DNA of 64,000 bases. Origin: Collybia mongolica. Lineage: Eukaryota > Basidiomycota > Agaricomycetes > Agaricales > Clitocybaceae. Below, in pieces: positions 50,896 to 63,379 of the stretch (positions within the stretch are counted from its first letter, which is position 1; each line of letters starts with the position of its first letter). A program made the position numbers and the translations under genes. The stretch is taken from positions 7,254,001 through 7,318,000 of the forward strand of contig JAAXNY010000001.1 in NCBI GenBank assembly GCA_013420905.1. The letters are read 5' to 3'. Below the pieces are notes generated by a model, which worked only from the letters and a program-made list of their open reading frames with translations, searched no databases and was not told the origin of the DNA.

Positions 50896-51200
50896 GTAAC
50901 GTGTGCAAGCTTATTAAAATGAGCCTGAAAGCACGGTATAGCGGTCAGGAGTGGAAGTGAGGTGTGGTAAAAACGTGGATCAATTCGTGGAGAGATTGCG
51001 TTGGTAGTGGCAGAGTAACTGCATGTACTTTGAATTGAACAAGGCGTTCCACGCGCGAGGTGTTGATGCTTGTTTGGATCCCAGCCCGACACAAGATTCC
51101 GCATTGTTGTCGCATTCCAAACAATGCCACCCTTCTCACGTTTTGTATTGTATTCCAAACTCCAAGGGGCCATTTGCGATCTACGCTATTGTATTTATTA
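50896..51200. other. Intergenic between SUN and alkaline phosphatase genes
   Basis: 305 bases holding the SUN promoter and the alkaline phosphatase 3' flank; both genes are on the minus strand. No gene is seen. Confidence 0.4.
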
Positions 51201-54200
51201 TTATTCTCCATTCTGATGCCTGGACGATCCCAATGCCAAAGCATCAGCGATTTTGAAGAAAATATCGATGTTGTTGTCTACGCGACTCCACATAAGCAAC
51301 CTGATAAACGAGAAAAAACCACAACACTCACAAACGCCCCTGAACGCCTCGGACCCAGGTCCGTTGGCGAACACAGACACATCTGGAATCCAAGATCAGG
51401 AAAAAAAATATGTATTACTGATAAGCTTACCTGTGAGTGAATGCACGCCTTGAGGTTGGTTGCCTGGGATCGTTCCATCTGGTTGGAACCAAGTCAAAGC
51501 CTGAAATTGGTAAATGGATATGATAACACTCACCAACAACGAAACCTGGCGAAGACAAATTAGTAAAAGTATGGAGAAACAGTTTATAAACGAACCGGCA
51601 GGTTGGTCCTGAGGGTTTACTCTGAATTTACCATCATCTCCAAGAGTTGCGGGAAGACGTGGTCCTGCTCGATTGATAGCATAGTCCTCCCGACTTGGAG
51701 GAGCAGAATGGTGAGTGCAAGAAATAGTACACGATTCTATCTACGCACTGGTCAGGATTGGCGCCAAAGCCAGCCTAAGGTTCAATGTTAACATTGACAC
51801 AGATGGGGAACATTTGGCAGCTCACGGCATAGGTATAACGTGGGGCCCATTGAACTGGGAAATTAGGTCCTTGACTCCCAAATATAACAGTATTGTTGTT
51901 TGGGGGTGATCCTTCTGCGACAGTGTAGCCACTGAGCCCAGAATTCTGATAAACACCGACTATTTGGACAATCGTTAAAAAAAAACCTTCTAATCAATTA
52001 AGATTCCACATACCAGCACTGCGCTTCGCGATATCTGTGGTTTGGGCGACAAGATATTGTGTATCTACACCGCCAAAAACGTCCTGTATGACCAGGTTAG
52101 AAGCCGAAACTGTGGTGAGAAGGAAAGTACGAACAAATCCATGGCCATGGTCCGCAGTAGTGACAATCAAGGTGTTTTCATACTCTCCAACCTTCTTCAG
52201 GTCTTTAAACCAAAATGGAAGCTGTCAATACTACTGGTGGGTGGATGAGGTTGGACCTACGCTCAATAGAAGCACGGATGGTGTCATCAAGTTCAAGCAG
52301 TTCACCGAGAGCGCGATCATAATCAAGGACATGCATCATCTACGTGGTAGGTGAGACAGAGAACCTTGGGGTAAGTGAAAACATTACCTTGTCAATGCTA
52401 GCCGCCTCGGACCTATATGATACCACCTTAAGTACAAAAATACATGATACGATCATGACAAACATCATAAACCAGCCGGTTTTCTTTTGCTTTTGGCGCT
52501 GTTGGAGTACATCGATAGCTTTGATAGTCATTTCTTTCAGCCCAGGTTGATCAATCGCATCTGTTCCATCACCGCTGGGCGAGTTCTTGAGGCCACGGAG
52601 ATTCTGGGGGAACACGTTACGGTCGACCCACTTGGCCCTGAGATAATGTCAAGACGACCAACTGTAATAGTTTACCTAAAATACCCACATATTTGATTCT
52701 GAAAAAAAAAATATTAAACTGTGAGGCCATCGAAAAGCAGGGTACGTACTCGAGAAGATTCCGAGGACCTTCTTGTCGTTTCCGACAGCTTTGAGTGCAG
52801 TATTGTTCCAAACGACATTATAACCTTTAGCCCGGTAGGCTGCATAAAAATCTGTGCCATTTAGGGAGGAAGGTCCGGCTATAAAATTCTCTGCCCCGCC
52901 ACTATTGCCGGGTCAATACGGCACTTAAATGCAAGGATACGAAAGGCACACACCCAAAGACAACATCAGGACCTGAACAGCCTGTGGGCCAGGCGAAAGT
53001 CGAATTGACGGCAACAGCATTGTTTAAATATTCCGCGATGATTTCGGGGAATCGGTCACCTGAGGGCGCATTGGACAAGGAAGGGCCTAACTACAACTTT
53101 AGAGATTACGTACGATCACGGGTATGGGCACACAGAGCAGCTTTCAACTCTATAAGGTCGTGTTACAGAACACTAAGTGGCAGACTTACCAGGCGTCGCA
53201 TCAGCAATGACCGCAGTTGAAACCATCCCAATTGGACCCCCAATACGCCTGCGGAACATCTCGGCAATAGTTTCAATCTTGGGATCATCAAACGAATTCG
53301 TAGACTAGCAAATGATGGTGGACGTCATGAATAGTCTCTTTCAGCTTCGTTATAAAACCGAACTCACGCTGTCCGCATAAACATTCAGCGCGCTTACAGA
53401 AGCCTTCTTGCCGGTGTATAATGCTGTTGCTGAGTTGGCTGAGTCGGTGATAAAGGAATCAAGGGAATGGGTCATTTGACTACGGCGAACATTGTTTAAG
53501 CTCTTATACTCATAACATGCAACAACTCACTGGCCAAGATTGTCCATTTGGTCCATCTGCATAAGAGTCTGGTAGCGACCATTGATAGATTTGTGGGCAA
53601 TCAAGCGGGCAGCAGTGATCATAGCCTGCGTCATCCCTGACGACACAACATTTTAGATGGCAACTTTACATTGCGATATCATGCGATTTACCATCTCCAA
53701 TGAAGAACAGCACATTTTTTGCCTTCCGTTTCGTGGCGGGTTCCCTGACAATCCAGTTTGCGACCGTTTCACTTCTACCAAAGTACTTCAGCCTAGCAGT
53801 ATATTCCCCTGGTGTGACGAGAGTGAGCTGTGGTTAATGATATAAGGATCCAAAATGGAATGTAGGATGACACACAACACACCCCACGGTATGCTTTAGA
53901 GGCCACATTGACGACAGATGGGGCGCCAGCGTCCTTTGCAAACAAGTCCTCGAAATATCTGAACTTGACCACCTTAGATATCACAGTCCCAGGAATCGGG
54001 AGAGATACGCACGAAAACGTCCATTTCTCAAGCATGGGTTCGTCCATAGAGAAGAACCTTGTTGCACTCTGACATTCACCCCTGCCATGTTGGATGCAGA
54101 AAGTAAACTTCTCATCGGCGACGCCACCATGAGCTGCTTCACTCCCGTTGACAGGAGCGTGCACCTCTACTCGGATGTCGAAGAACTGCCCAGAAAGAAA

Positions 54201-54326
54201 GTCCGTGTGATCAGGGGGGAAGACGCAACCAAGTTTTGGGCAACCTCCAAAACGTTGAAAGGTCTGTGCCGTAACTTGGCTCAGAGTGCAAGCACCTATA
54301 AGAAGAGTGGCGGCGGTACTTAACAT
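51201..54326 (-). CDS. Secreted or vacuolar alkaline phosphatase
   Basis: Start ATG 54326 (MLSTAATLLIGACTLSQVTA), a signal peptide likely cleaved after QVTA; stop TAA 51201-51203. More than fifteen introns are present. Landmarks are GCPKLGCVFPPDHTDFLSGQ, FDIRVEVHAPVNGSEAAHGG, MITAARLIAHKSINGRYQTL, SFITDSANSATALYTGKKAS (nucleophile Ser in DSANSAT), IETIAEMFRRRIGGPIGMVS, GLKEMTIKAIDVLQ, MMHVLDYDRALGELLELDDT, TADHGHGFDVFGGVDTQYLV (metal ligands in TADHGHG) and DVSVFANGPGSEAFRGV, then NNIDIFFKIADALALG. These are alkaline phosphatase superfamily motifs for a two-zinc site. The N-terminal 120 residues before the phosphatase fold are typical of fungal members. TATAAAT lies about 55 bases upstream (54380-54386, minus strand). 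It likely releases phosphate from organic esters. Confidence 0.9.
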
Positions 54327-55100
54327 CTTTAGTGAGATGATGTGGGGAAGTATCACCTCATGTCGATATGAAGCCGAGATTTATAAAGGAAAGGGAGTCG
54401 GAGCACACCAAACTAAAACCAATCACTAGCAAGACCCGATGGCATCTTAAACGTCGTTTGAGGCTTCGTGAAACAGCATGGGGTCGGAAAGCACGTTCGT
54501 GACGATGCATTTACGCATGCGCCTCTAAACGAAGTTAGAAAAGTGCGGAACTGACTTGAAACTAAACAATGCCGCAACAACTTAGGATGCTGACAATCCT
54601 GATTTTTGGAATGAGCGTCGGGAGTTGGATTAACAGGTATTATCGAGGTTGGCCGGGCTGTATCTAGACATCATTGGGCAAACGTGCGTCCCGATTGGCA
54701 ATCGCGATATTCCGGTCGTGTGATGATTCGTTTATAACAAACGCAGAACAGGATTGTGGTTCAATAATGGTTCAATAGTTCATCACTACATCCTGACTCC
54801 GCCCTAATGGCGATGATGGTGTTTTGAACTATGCGGCCTCGCGGCGGGCTCCCACGTCACTGTTGACTGAGAATGAGGACTATCAATATAGCCCGTCCTG
54901 TATATACACTCTGATGAGAACAGAGCCAGGTAATCACCTGGAGGGTATATCTACAGTCATGTGACTGGGTCGTATCAGGCCAAATATAAATAAGGACCAC
55001 CTAGTAGACTGAGATATAATAAGTGTTGCATCCTTGGAGCGAGAGGAGAAAGGTTACTCGAACGAGCCCGCATATGGGGTGGACATATACCAATGTCAGA
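54327..55100. other. Intergenic
   Basis: About 770 bases upstream of the alkaline phosphatase gene and downstream of BUD13. A TATA-like element for the phosphatase gene lies at 54380-54386 on the minus strand. AT-rich TATATA stretches occur at 54900-54990. No gene is seen. Confidence 0.4.
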
Positions 55101-56150
55101 TTACATATCTTCTGCACTCCATTGGTAACTCTCCAGGCCTCTTCTCTTCTTCTCGTTTTTGCTCTGGAAGAGCTTTTTCTCAAATCCATTGCCTCTATCT
55201 GTTAAAGATAAATATATGGGGGTCCAGAGAAGATGGACGGAGTTGGTAACTTACCAACACCATCCCACCTATAGCCAGGTTTAATGCCAAATCTGTTCGG
55301 AGGGGGCGGGGGTCCAGTGTACTGAGGTTTCCGTGGACCTCTCGCTTTCTTCTTCTATTTAAAAGTCAATACATATCAGCCCAGATAATGAGCCAGAGTG
55401 AGTACTTGCAGTTAAGAATGCAGCTGCTGGATCGTTCCATAGCTCCTTTGCCTTCAACCCTTCATTTAGGTCTGCATCGTCGGCATATCGGGCAAAAGAC
55501 TGCCCCTTTTGTTTTTCCAACTCAAGTCTTCGTTTCTCTTGTTCCTCTTTTTGCACGAGACCTTTACCCCATTCCATTTTCTGCGCCTCTTTCTCTTCCC
55601 GCTCACGCTTCAAGCGCGCAGCTTCCGCTCTGGCGGCTTTCGTATCAATCTTTCTACCTGTCGCATCACGGTAAACAGTCTCTTGAGCACGGGATAATTC
55701 ATCCTCGGTCGTGCTCGCAGTGGCGTTAACCTGCGCCTGCGGCAACGCTTTCCGGAGTTGGCTCGCAGACATCAGTCCACCTGTGAAAGGTTTCTGTGGG
55801 GCAGTATCATCAACAACTACAGGTTGTTCGTCTTCGGCAGGTGGTGGGCTCTCTTGTTTGACCCCTTCCCGCAAAGTCGCCCATCCAGACCCTTCCTCTG
55901 CACGGTCCACTCTCCGTTTTTTGAAGCCCCTGTCACTAGCAACAACTGCTTCCGAAGTATCGTCTTCCTCTTCTTTCTCTTCAGCACCCCAACCTCCGTC
56001 ATCGTCACGAATGACCGCACCAGAGGATACTGGCGTTGCTTGGATTATCTTTCTTTTCTTTTTCTTTTGAGGGCCGGATTTAGCAAGAATAGCGTCCGCC
56101 TTTGGACCAGACATGTACTTCTCAGCGAGATAAGCCTTGAGGTTCGACAT
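55101..56150 (-). CDS. BUD13: Pre-mRNA-splicing factor BUD13/CWC26
   Basis: Start ATG 56150 ([20 protein letters not shown]) is chosen over an in-frame codon 75 bases upstream because BUD13 proteins begin with this LKxYLxxKY motif. Stop TAA at 55101-55103, with two introns near the 3' end. A Lys-rich and acidic disordered region is followed by helical [20 protein letters not shown] and [20 protein letters not shown], then [20 protein letters not shown]. Two small 3' exons add [42 protein letters not shown] and a terminal [10 protein letters not shown]. The YRDxxGRK, [19 protein letters not shown] and YxWSxEDM motifs are diagnostic. BUD13 belongs to the RES (retention and splicing) complex with Snu17 and Pml1. 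Confidence 0.94.
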
Positions 56151-56358
56151 TTTGTTGTATTGCTGGCAAGCTGTTGTGTATGGTGCGCGGCTCACGCTGG
56201 CGGCAGCCCGGTTCGCCCGTGTCACTGTTTGGAATTTTCGTCAAAAACCTGGAGATGATGTTCCCGCCACGTGACTGACATAGTTATCACGCGTTGGTGG
56301 CAAGTCTCGGGGATGTTCGATAGTAGAGTGGTTTAGCTGCAGTATATATGACGTTTGT
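56151..56358. promoter_or_regulatory. Upstream region of BUD13
   Basis: Short interval with the BUD13 promoter. Upstream Arg/Ala-rich codons in frame with BUD13 (56225-56153) may be leader sequence. Confidence 0.3.
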
Positions 56359-56673
56359 TTATACTGAGATCCGGTGAGAAAATATTGGGAGAAAAAAGTC
56401 ACGTTTCGAAGTACTCCACCCGCTCCACCTCACGGCCGTTCTCCAGTTTATAAGGTGTGTAACTTCTCCGATATATAGCTCAACATGTCTTCTGAGCAGC
56501 ACAAAGATCGTGTCTACAAGAGCCTCATCGACTATGGTTAAAAACTCCAGGTAACGACACAGATCACCATCGTCAGCAATGGCGGGTGCACAGGTGGAAT
56601 GGAGGTCAAGCGGTAGTGGGCTCTCAGCAGCTGCAAGGACTATCGTGGCCAGTAGATATGCCAAGCTGACCAT
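56359..56673 (-). CDS. Putative small secreted protein
   Basis: A single open frame of 104 codons begins MVSLAYLLATIVLAAAESPL, a good signal peptide with likely cleavage near AAAES. The mature part contains two Cys close together (HSTCAPAIADDGDLC) and hydrophobic helical segments (FLTIVDEALVDTIFVLLRRH). I recognise no family. The evidence is only the signal peptide and the open frame; it could be chance or one exon of a longer gene. Confidence 0.3.
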   Translation of the reverse strand: MVSLAYLLATIVLAAAESPLPLDLHSTCAPAIADDGDLCRYLEFLTIVDEALVDTIFVLLRRHVELYIGEVTHLINWRTAVRWSGWSTSKRDFFLPIFSHRISV

Positions 56674-57046
56674 TGTGTATGCTTCTGACAGGCAGTCGCC
56701 TCTAACTTATCTGCCGGTCACGGCTAAATCGATTGCCATAAACGTACACGTTCGGCACCACAAACCTTAGCCGAATTGTACTCCACACAGGAAAATATTG
56801 AGGTCCGTTTGGTAAATATTCGAAATCTCCGGTATATACCGCAGCTAAACCACTCGTTACTTCATAATTTTGCTGAGCAACTAAGTTTAAATAGTTGTGA
56901 CCCAGGTATTATACACAATAAAACGTAATGATCATAATAGTCTACGAGGTGACTAATAGGAGGGGTATCAACATGTTCGAACCCAATCGTAAAGTATTTT
57001 AGGAACTTCGGAAGTTCTCCAGTCAGGTCGTTCAGCGATGCTCTTG
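56674..57046. other. Intergenic, AT-rich
   Basis: AT-rich spacer between the putative secreted frame and the MFS stop codon; no gene is seen. Confidence 0.4.
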
Positions 57047-59251
57047 TTACTCTTCATTATCATCTTCGACATCATCGAGTGTAGAGTAATTGTGCGATCC
57101 AATATATTCCGGTTCGGCTTTTATGGCGCTCAAGAGGAAAACTCCACTTCCCAAGAGTATTGCCGCGAGACAGAAAATCGACTTTGGGAAATAGGCGACG
57201 GTTGAGGCATACAAGAAAGCAAAGATGTATGGCTGAGTCGAAGTTCAGAACAGTCGCTGGTCCCCAGGTAAGAAGGTCGCTTACTGATATAATATGTCCA
57301 ACAGCGGAGAGGACGGCGATTCCACCGAAAAAAGCGCCAATCTCAGATCCCCGACCACTCGCATGAAGACAAACCGCGCCAAGGGAATGCAGTGATGGGT
57401 TTCCACCCGAGGTGAGGGAGGACAGGCACGAGAGTGCAAGGTAGGTGGGCTGAGATGAGGTTGGTGCAATTGCAACCAAGGCGTCTGCGATACCATCCAC
57501 CGCTAAAGAACATCGAGCAAGATTCTTGTCAAACCGCATCTCTGATGCCATACTTTCGGGTGTGGTTGCGCCGGCTTCCAAGTGCGGTTTGAAATAGGAG
57601 ACCATAACTGATGCTTTTGATAAGAGCCAGGATACATAAAGTTTTGTCGTAGCTTACCAGGCAGGAGAACCAATAGGTTGAGCGCTCTTGTAACCCATAG
57701 GAGGGACATGTAGTATCCCAACTGTATGAGAAATATGAGGTTTATACATTTTGAGGCAGATATGACATACCTGCGTGGCTGTCCAATCATAGACATGTTG
57801 AGCATATAAATATTTGCTACTATACACCCCCTGACGAAAGAGAAAAGTCAGACGCAGGTGCATGTTATGGAAAATAGTCATAACATACCGTGGAGACAAT
57901 GTAAAGGAAAAGACCCAATCCCATCAAAGTAATATTATAGTTTGTTTTGTTTGGCTTGCCAGGAATCGAACGAGGGGCGAACATTGATATGGGCAGCATT
58001 ACGGCCGCGATAAATTTGTATGTATATCGGCGAATGACGAGGAGAGGGTTTGACTTAAACGTAGCACTGTCGCCAGATGAGGTCCTCGGAGCTTGAGCAG
58101 ATGGTTCACGAGACTCTGGACAGATGAAAATGAGATACACAAATGTTATGACCAGTAGCGTCATGCTGAGGTAGAAGAACTCGCGGATGTCCGCAGTTTT
58201 CGGTAGGACAAAGCCACTAAACTGTAAAATATGAGATTGTAACCTTATGAAAGAGATATATCTATATTACCCAAGGGCCTGACGCCAATCCAATGAAGAC
58301 AATGGCTTGAACCGTAGAAAATATCTTGGACCTACTCTTGTCAGATTGATAAGAAACGAAAGGTACGCGGCAGAGCATACCTAGAACCAGGCTTTGTGCA
58401 GTCTGCGGTGTATCTGTAATAAGGTAAGTAAGAGAGATGAATTGTATGACTGTGTCTTACGCGTGTACGATCCCATTAAAAGATGAGATTGCGCCAACAA
58501 AGCCTTCCAAAACAGGACCGACCAAAATGAACTGCTCGCCATAACGACCAAATATTGACGCGGGATTCATCACCAGCACGTAGAAAAACTCCCTGAAAGA
58601 AAGGTGAGAATCACAGCAGGTGACGTTGTGAGCAACTCACATTGCGAGAGCGCCAATGATGAACAGAACAAGAATGGGTTTGCGCCCGTAATCATCCCCG
58701 AGACGGCTCCAGAACCCCGTCGTGATGGCGCTCAAAACACTCATTACTGTCACCACAGCTATGACTCCTTGTGAGTAGGATCGGCCTCAGTGTGACAAGG
58801 GGAAACATACAAGCTTGAATCTTTGCTGCTCGCGCCTGAACTTCAGGTCCTGTGCAATCAACAGCAGCAGATGATATAAACTGAAGACCGGGAGTTTCTT
58901 CCGCCCGGTTCAACGTTCGGCAGGCTATAGCTTTGTATACTTGTATACGAGGAGACATAGTGACACCCCTCTACTATACGGATTAAGAGTGGTTTACAGG
59001 AGATGCGCAGAGTCACTTACCGACATAGAGACCACAAGAACGATGGGAACAAGCCTATTAAATGAGTTCGTTAGAACGTAGGATAGCATCGAAAAGTGTG
59101 CAGCATACCAAAAAGGGTGGGCATTCCAGCGTGTGAACCTTGGGATCAAGGCCTGCCTCGTCTCGCGGCGCCCTATGCTCTGGTTTGGCCCGGGCAGCAG
59201 AGCCTGTTGTTCCTGTGAGTTGTGAAAGCTGTCTGGCAGTGGTGTGCGCAT
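57047..59251 (-). CDS. Major facilitator superfamily transporter (DHA1-like)
   Basis: Likely start ATG 59251 (MRTPLPDSFHNSQEQQALLP), stop TAA 57047-57049, with many introns separating helices. Visible pieces are a polar N-terminus, the first helix after RFTRWNAHPFWYAAHFSMLS, an IQVYKAIACRTLNRAE loop, the second and third helices with GDDYGRKPILVLFIIGALA (minus strand near 58700-58650), a central loop with PESREPSAQAPRTSSGD, KFIAAVMLPISMFAPRSIPG, and C-terminal helices ADALVAIAPTSSQPTYLALS, LGAVCLHASGRGSEIGAFFG and GIAVLSAVGHIIS. The D-x-x-GR-K/R-P motif after helix 2 is the MFS signature. The tail ends TLDDVEDDNEE. The substrate cannot be read from sequence; such transporters often export drugs or metabolites. 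Confidence 0.82.
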
Positions 59252-60224
59252 GGTCTCAGCGAGGTCCTGGAGTGGAATGTTGGCGTAATTGGTCGCTAGA
59301 GATGGAGATTCTCTATGGGTGGTGTGAGGGGTGAGCGTGTATTTTGTACAGGTGGAATGGTGGAAGCAGACAAAAATTAGCTGTTCTTCGGGACTGGTTG
59401 ATGGAACAACGATGCAGACCATACTTGGAGCGCAAGGGTCTTATCAGATAATCACCACTCCCACGGGTAAGATGTCACGTGGAAATCAAACCCGGCGTCG
59501 CCCGCTTATTCGGCCCTGTTGCCCCGTCCAGTCTCGCTGGACCCAGGTCCATCCATCCCTATCTGTCGAGCTGTATAGTAGGTCGCGGAAAATCGCAATT
59601 ACCTGTTGAGTTCAGGACTCTCCTACGAGAAGACCTGTCAGCTCGTGAACATTTCGTCGAGGAAGAGCCTTGCCATAGTAATAGTATCTAGGCCTGGGGA
59701 CACGGACATCGGAGATATGTGCTAATGTAACTTGAAGCGGAAAGTTGAAACTTGGCGGTAATCGGAGGTCCTGCGACTCGAGGGCCTAGTTTGGCCTGGC
59801 CGGCTGGCGCTTTGAACGAAATAGACAAACTACGCTCGGAAGTGTTACTGTATGAAAGGCAGCTGCTGCATTTATAAAACGCCCTATAACGTGAGATTGG
59901 CATGGTCTTCAAACTTCCCACCATCCCTGCGGAGCTACTCACCCTTGAAGAAGCGATGGGATAATTACAATGGTCAGAGGGAACCAATGACGGACGATAG
60001 CTTGGCGAGTGGAAGAACCTCATGATTTCATGGCGAACGCTTAGCTTGAGTGAGGACGTATAGATCCTTGCACTTTGTATACACAAGAAGACGCGATCGG
60101 CATCGTGTGACTTTATTTCCTTATCCAGGCACGACACATTCCCCAATCATTCAAGCTCTCATCGTCGTCCTGCTACAATCCTGCCAGGTACTGTCTACTA
60201 TCTAGACACCTGGCAGAGAGCACC
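59252..60224. other. Intergenic between divergent MFS and BAR-like genes
   Basis: About 970 bases with open frames on both strands (for example minus 59688-60146) that lack motifs and plausible starts. It should hold promoters for both flanking genes. Confidence 0.4.
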
Positions 60225-63200
60225 ATGGCCGCGAACGGTGCATCTGTTCAGTTAGCTGAAAGATCCGACGTTCACAAATCTTGCAAATCTTTGGAAACTC
60301 TACTCAACATTTTAAATGATTATTGCGAAGCGGCAGGCGCAATCGTTGTATTGCAGAAGAAACTGGCGAAAGCCTTGCGCGAGACGGCAGGGCTTAAGGT
60401 AACTGGAGAAATAGCTGGTACACATTTCTCCCTTTCAAATCTACCTTGACTCAAGATATATACAGCGAACGCGATGAGCGCGAGCGCTGCTGTCTTCGAC
60501 GCTTCCTCGGACATTGACTCAAAGTTTGCAAAGATTGCAGATAGAGAATATGATGGAATTAGCGCAGAGGTCAAGAAGTGGTTCAAGAAATTGGCCGTGA
60601 GTCCTGAATATGCATTCTCCTTGGGAGTCTTGATCAGAAGGGTCACAGAAAGAGGAGAAACTACATGACGATAAAATGGCAAATGCCAATGCCAGGATCA
60701 AACAGGCGGGTGAGTCATGTCCCTGATTTGTAGTTCGACGTTATTGAATTGCATGTTCATGCACAGGTCAGGTATACGAGAAGAAATCCAAGAAGAACGC
60801 TCGCGACGTGACAGAAGAACACGCTCGTTATATCAACCTTATCAGCAGTCTTGGGCCAGAGATTTCTCAGGAAAAATAGTGTGTTTGTCCATACTCTTTG
60901 GTGTAAAATTGTTAGTGACTGTTATGCTTCTAGTAACCATACCCTCAACGTCACACAACGGCATACGTCAACAACATACTCCGCAGCAGCTTGCCTTTCG
61001 CGAATAGCAGATGCAGATTGGCTCCGGGCCTGTGAAGGTGTTCGTCGATTCTCTCCTATAATAGGGCAACTAGGAGAATGGCGCGCGCTGTGTGAAGGAG
61101 GCTGGGTAGGTCCTCTCCCCCAGGATCTGCCTGACCCGGACGAAGGCCAACAGCCTCAACCAAATCTTGAGGTAACCACTGAAGTACATCATGAAGACGA
61201 CATCAATGAGGCTCCAACAACACTTCGAAATGTCGAACCTCAAGAAACACAACAGTTGATCGAACATAGCCGACCTCTACAAGTACATTCTTCCCCAATT
61301 GAAGCAGAGAAACTTCGAGACCCATTACCAAAACACAGCTCCCCGACTTTACTGCGTGCCAACCAATCATACCAACACAACTCATCCCCCAACCCGGGAC
61401 CGTCGTTATCTGCAGGACCCTCCTCATTTGAACTACCAAGACCTTTCGTAGACGCCAACACCGGCTCTGTTCGATCATTGTCTGCTTTTCCTTCGCCACC
61501 TGCTCACTTTCCAATCCCTCCCCCTCGTCAACAGCAGTCACAATCATCACAGGCTTCGTCCTCACACGTAAATCTCCCCGCTATGGGGAGGCTGACAGAA
61601 TCGCCGTTGCCTGACGACACTGAGGACGGAGGGGACGTTGCGGCATCTCTACAACCCCAGCAGGACAGTCCATCATCACCTTCAATCCCTGCTCCTCATT
61701 CGCCTGAGTATTTTTCCAAGGAGAACCGTCCTGTCACAGACACCTTGGACACCGCCCTAAATCAAATGGACCAAGGCATTACACGATCGATACCCGTTGA
61801 ACCACAGACCACACTTCCTAGCATATCGGTACACAACCAACACCTAATCGAAATGCCATCAAGTCCTAGCTTACCAAATTATCAACCCCTCCCCAAGCGC
61901 AATAGGGCCGATCATATTGATGATGAACGAGAATACGGGGTCGGCTATGCCGCAAACGGCCGTCCAGCAAGCACAATGAAATCTCAGGGCGTTGAAAGAA
62001 GCGACACTGGTAGTGGTAGTGGAAGTATCGTGGCTGCAATGCGAAACCGCTACTCTAGTACTGTACGTTTTTCCCTCACGTTCATTCAGGACGTTTACGA
62101 TTCTGACAACATTCATAGCCTGGACCTTCCTCCCCTATCTTGAAGGATGTACCCCGTCTACCCCTCAGTGTCAACGATCTAGCCACAAGATACCAACCAA
62201 TAGATGGGCCTTCATTTCCTCGGACCAGGACACCCTCCACCTCGATGTCTCGCCAACTTCCTCCATCCCCTAGAGATATCCAATACCAGGACCGTCGCAC
62301 CTCTGAAGATTACAGATCACGACCCTCGCCATCAACGTCCAACGCGACGCCTCCACCAGATAATGAAGCTGTGCGCCGCCGGCGTCAACGGATCGACGAT
62401 CTCGCAGAGCTTGAGCTGAAGGAGAAGGAACTGGAACTGCAGGAACGGGAGCGAGACATTCAAATGAGGGCACGGGAACTAGAGAGAGACCGCGCGCGCT
62501 TGACAGGCGTCCGTGAGGGAGGCGAAAATCCTGATCACGAAGATGATTCTCGAAACCCAGTTATGATCCAATCTCAATTGCAGATGCGGCCTCGAGAACG
62601 AAGGACATCCTTCCGACATCAGCGTCCTCAGTCCCAACTCGATCCGTCCCCTACATTGTCTCCCATGTCGAGTAATGCACCCCGACCACAATCGCAGTAC
62701 TCGCACGGTACTAGCCACCTCGTCCCACCCTCCCCGAATTCCATTCACCCCTCCCTCTCATATGAAGCCAAGTCTTCGACCTCCAGCCAAAGTCAGTACT
62801 CCTCCCCCACTCCTTCCCGACCCTCCACACAATATCAGGAAAACTTGTCCCATGCACCCTTCTGCGGCTGCGAAACATGTTCTATCTCTAAGTACAAAGC
62901 GACCCAGGCCTCTCCCCAGCCCCATGACCTCCGTCCGCCCGCACAGCCCATCACGCTGCGTCCAGTGGAGAAATCCAAACCCGGATGGATACGGCGGCTT
63001 AGCATGCCAGTAGGAAACGCGTTCAACCTCGACTCGTCAAAACACTTAAAAGGTGTTGCTAATATCGCCAACACGGGCGGAAATCAAGGACGGGGTGGAA
63101 TATTCTCGATGGATGGGAGGAAGAATATAAGCACAACAACATTGAGGACTGGGATCCAGGAAGATGGGAGGAGAAGTTATGATGCCGCTGCGATTAGCAA

Positions 63201-63240
63201 TCGGAGTATGACGAACCTAGCAGGGGGACGGAGGGGGTGA
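60225..63240 (+). CDS. BAR-like (Ivy1/IMD-type) N-terminal domain with a long disordered tail
   Basis: ATG at 60225 (MAANGASVQLAERSDVHKSC), stop TGA 63238-63240, with about six introns in the first 900 bases. The helical N-terminal 230 residues include LETLLNILNDYCEAAGAIVV, LQKKLAKALRETAGLKVTGE, AVFDASSDIDSKFAKIADRE, GISAEVKKWFKKLAKEEKLH and DDKMANANARIKQAGQVYEK, then YINLISSLGPEISQEK. Long amphipathic helices in this order resemble BAR/F-BAR/IMD membrane-curvature domains. About 600 residues of Pro/Ser/Gln-rich disordered sequence follow, with a coiled coil (DDLAELELKEKELELQERER) and a Cys motif, FCGCETCSISKYK, near the end. Membrane-scaffold function is inferred from the fold type only. The intron 62062 onward (GTACGT..CATAG) connects the two large frames. 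Confidence 0.78.
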
Positions 63241-63379
63241 TGTATATTTTACGCGATCTTGACGCTTTTTATGCCATTTTTATATACCATATACCCTTGT
63301 TCTCCTATATAACCCGTCAATTATGGATCCGGAAGTTTGCCACATTTATTGTTGTAATGATAATAAAACAAGCATTTCG

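Noticed and set aside
56359..56673. Confident secreted effector call
   Set aside because: Only a signal peptide and one short frame support it, so it is listed at low confidence.
59688..60146. 152-codon minus-strand frame
   Set aside because: No motif, no splice support, composition unlike a protein.
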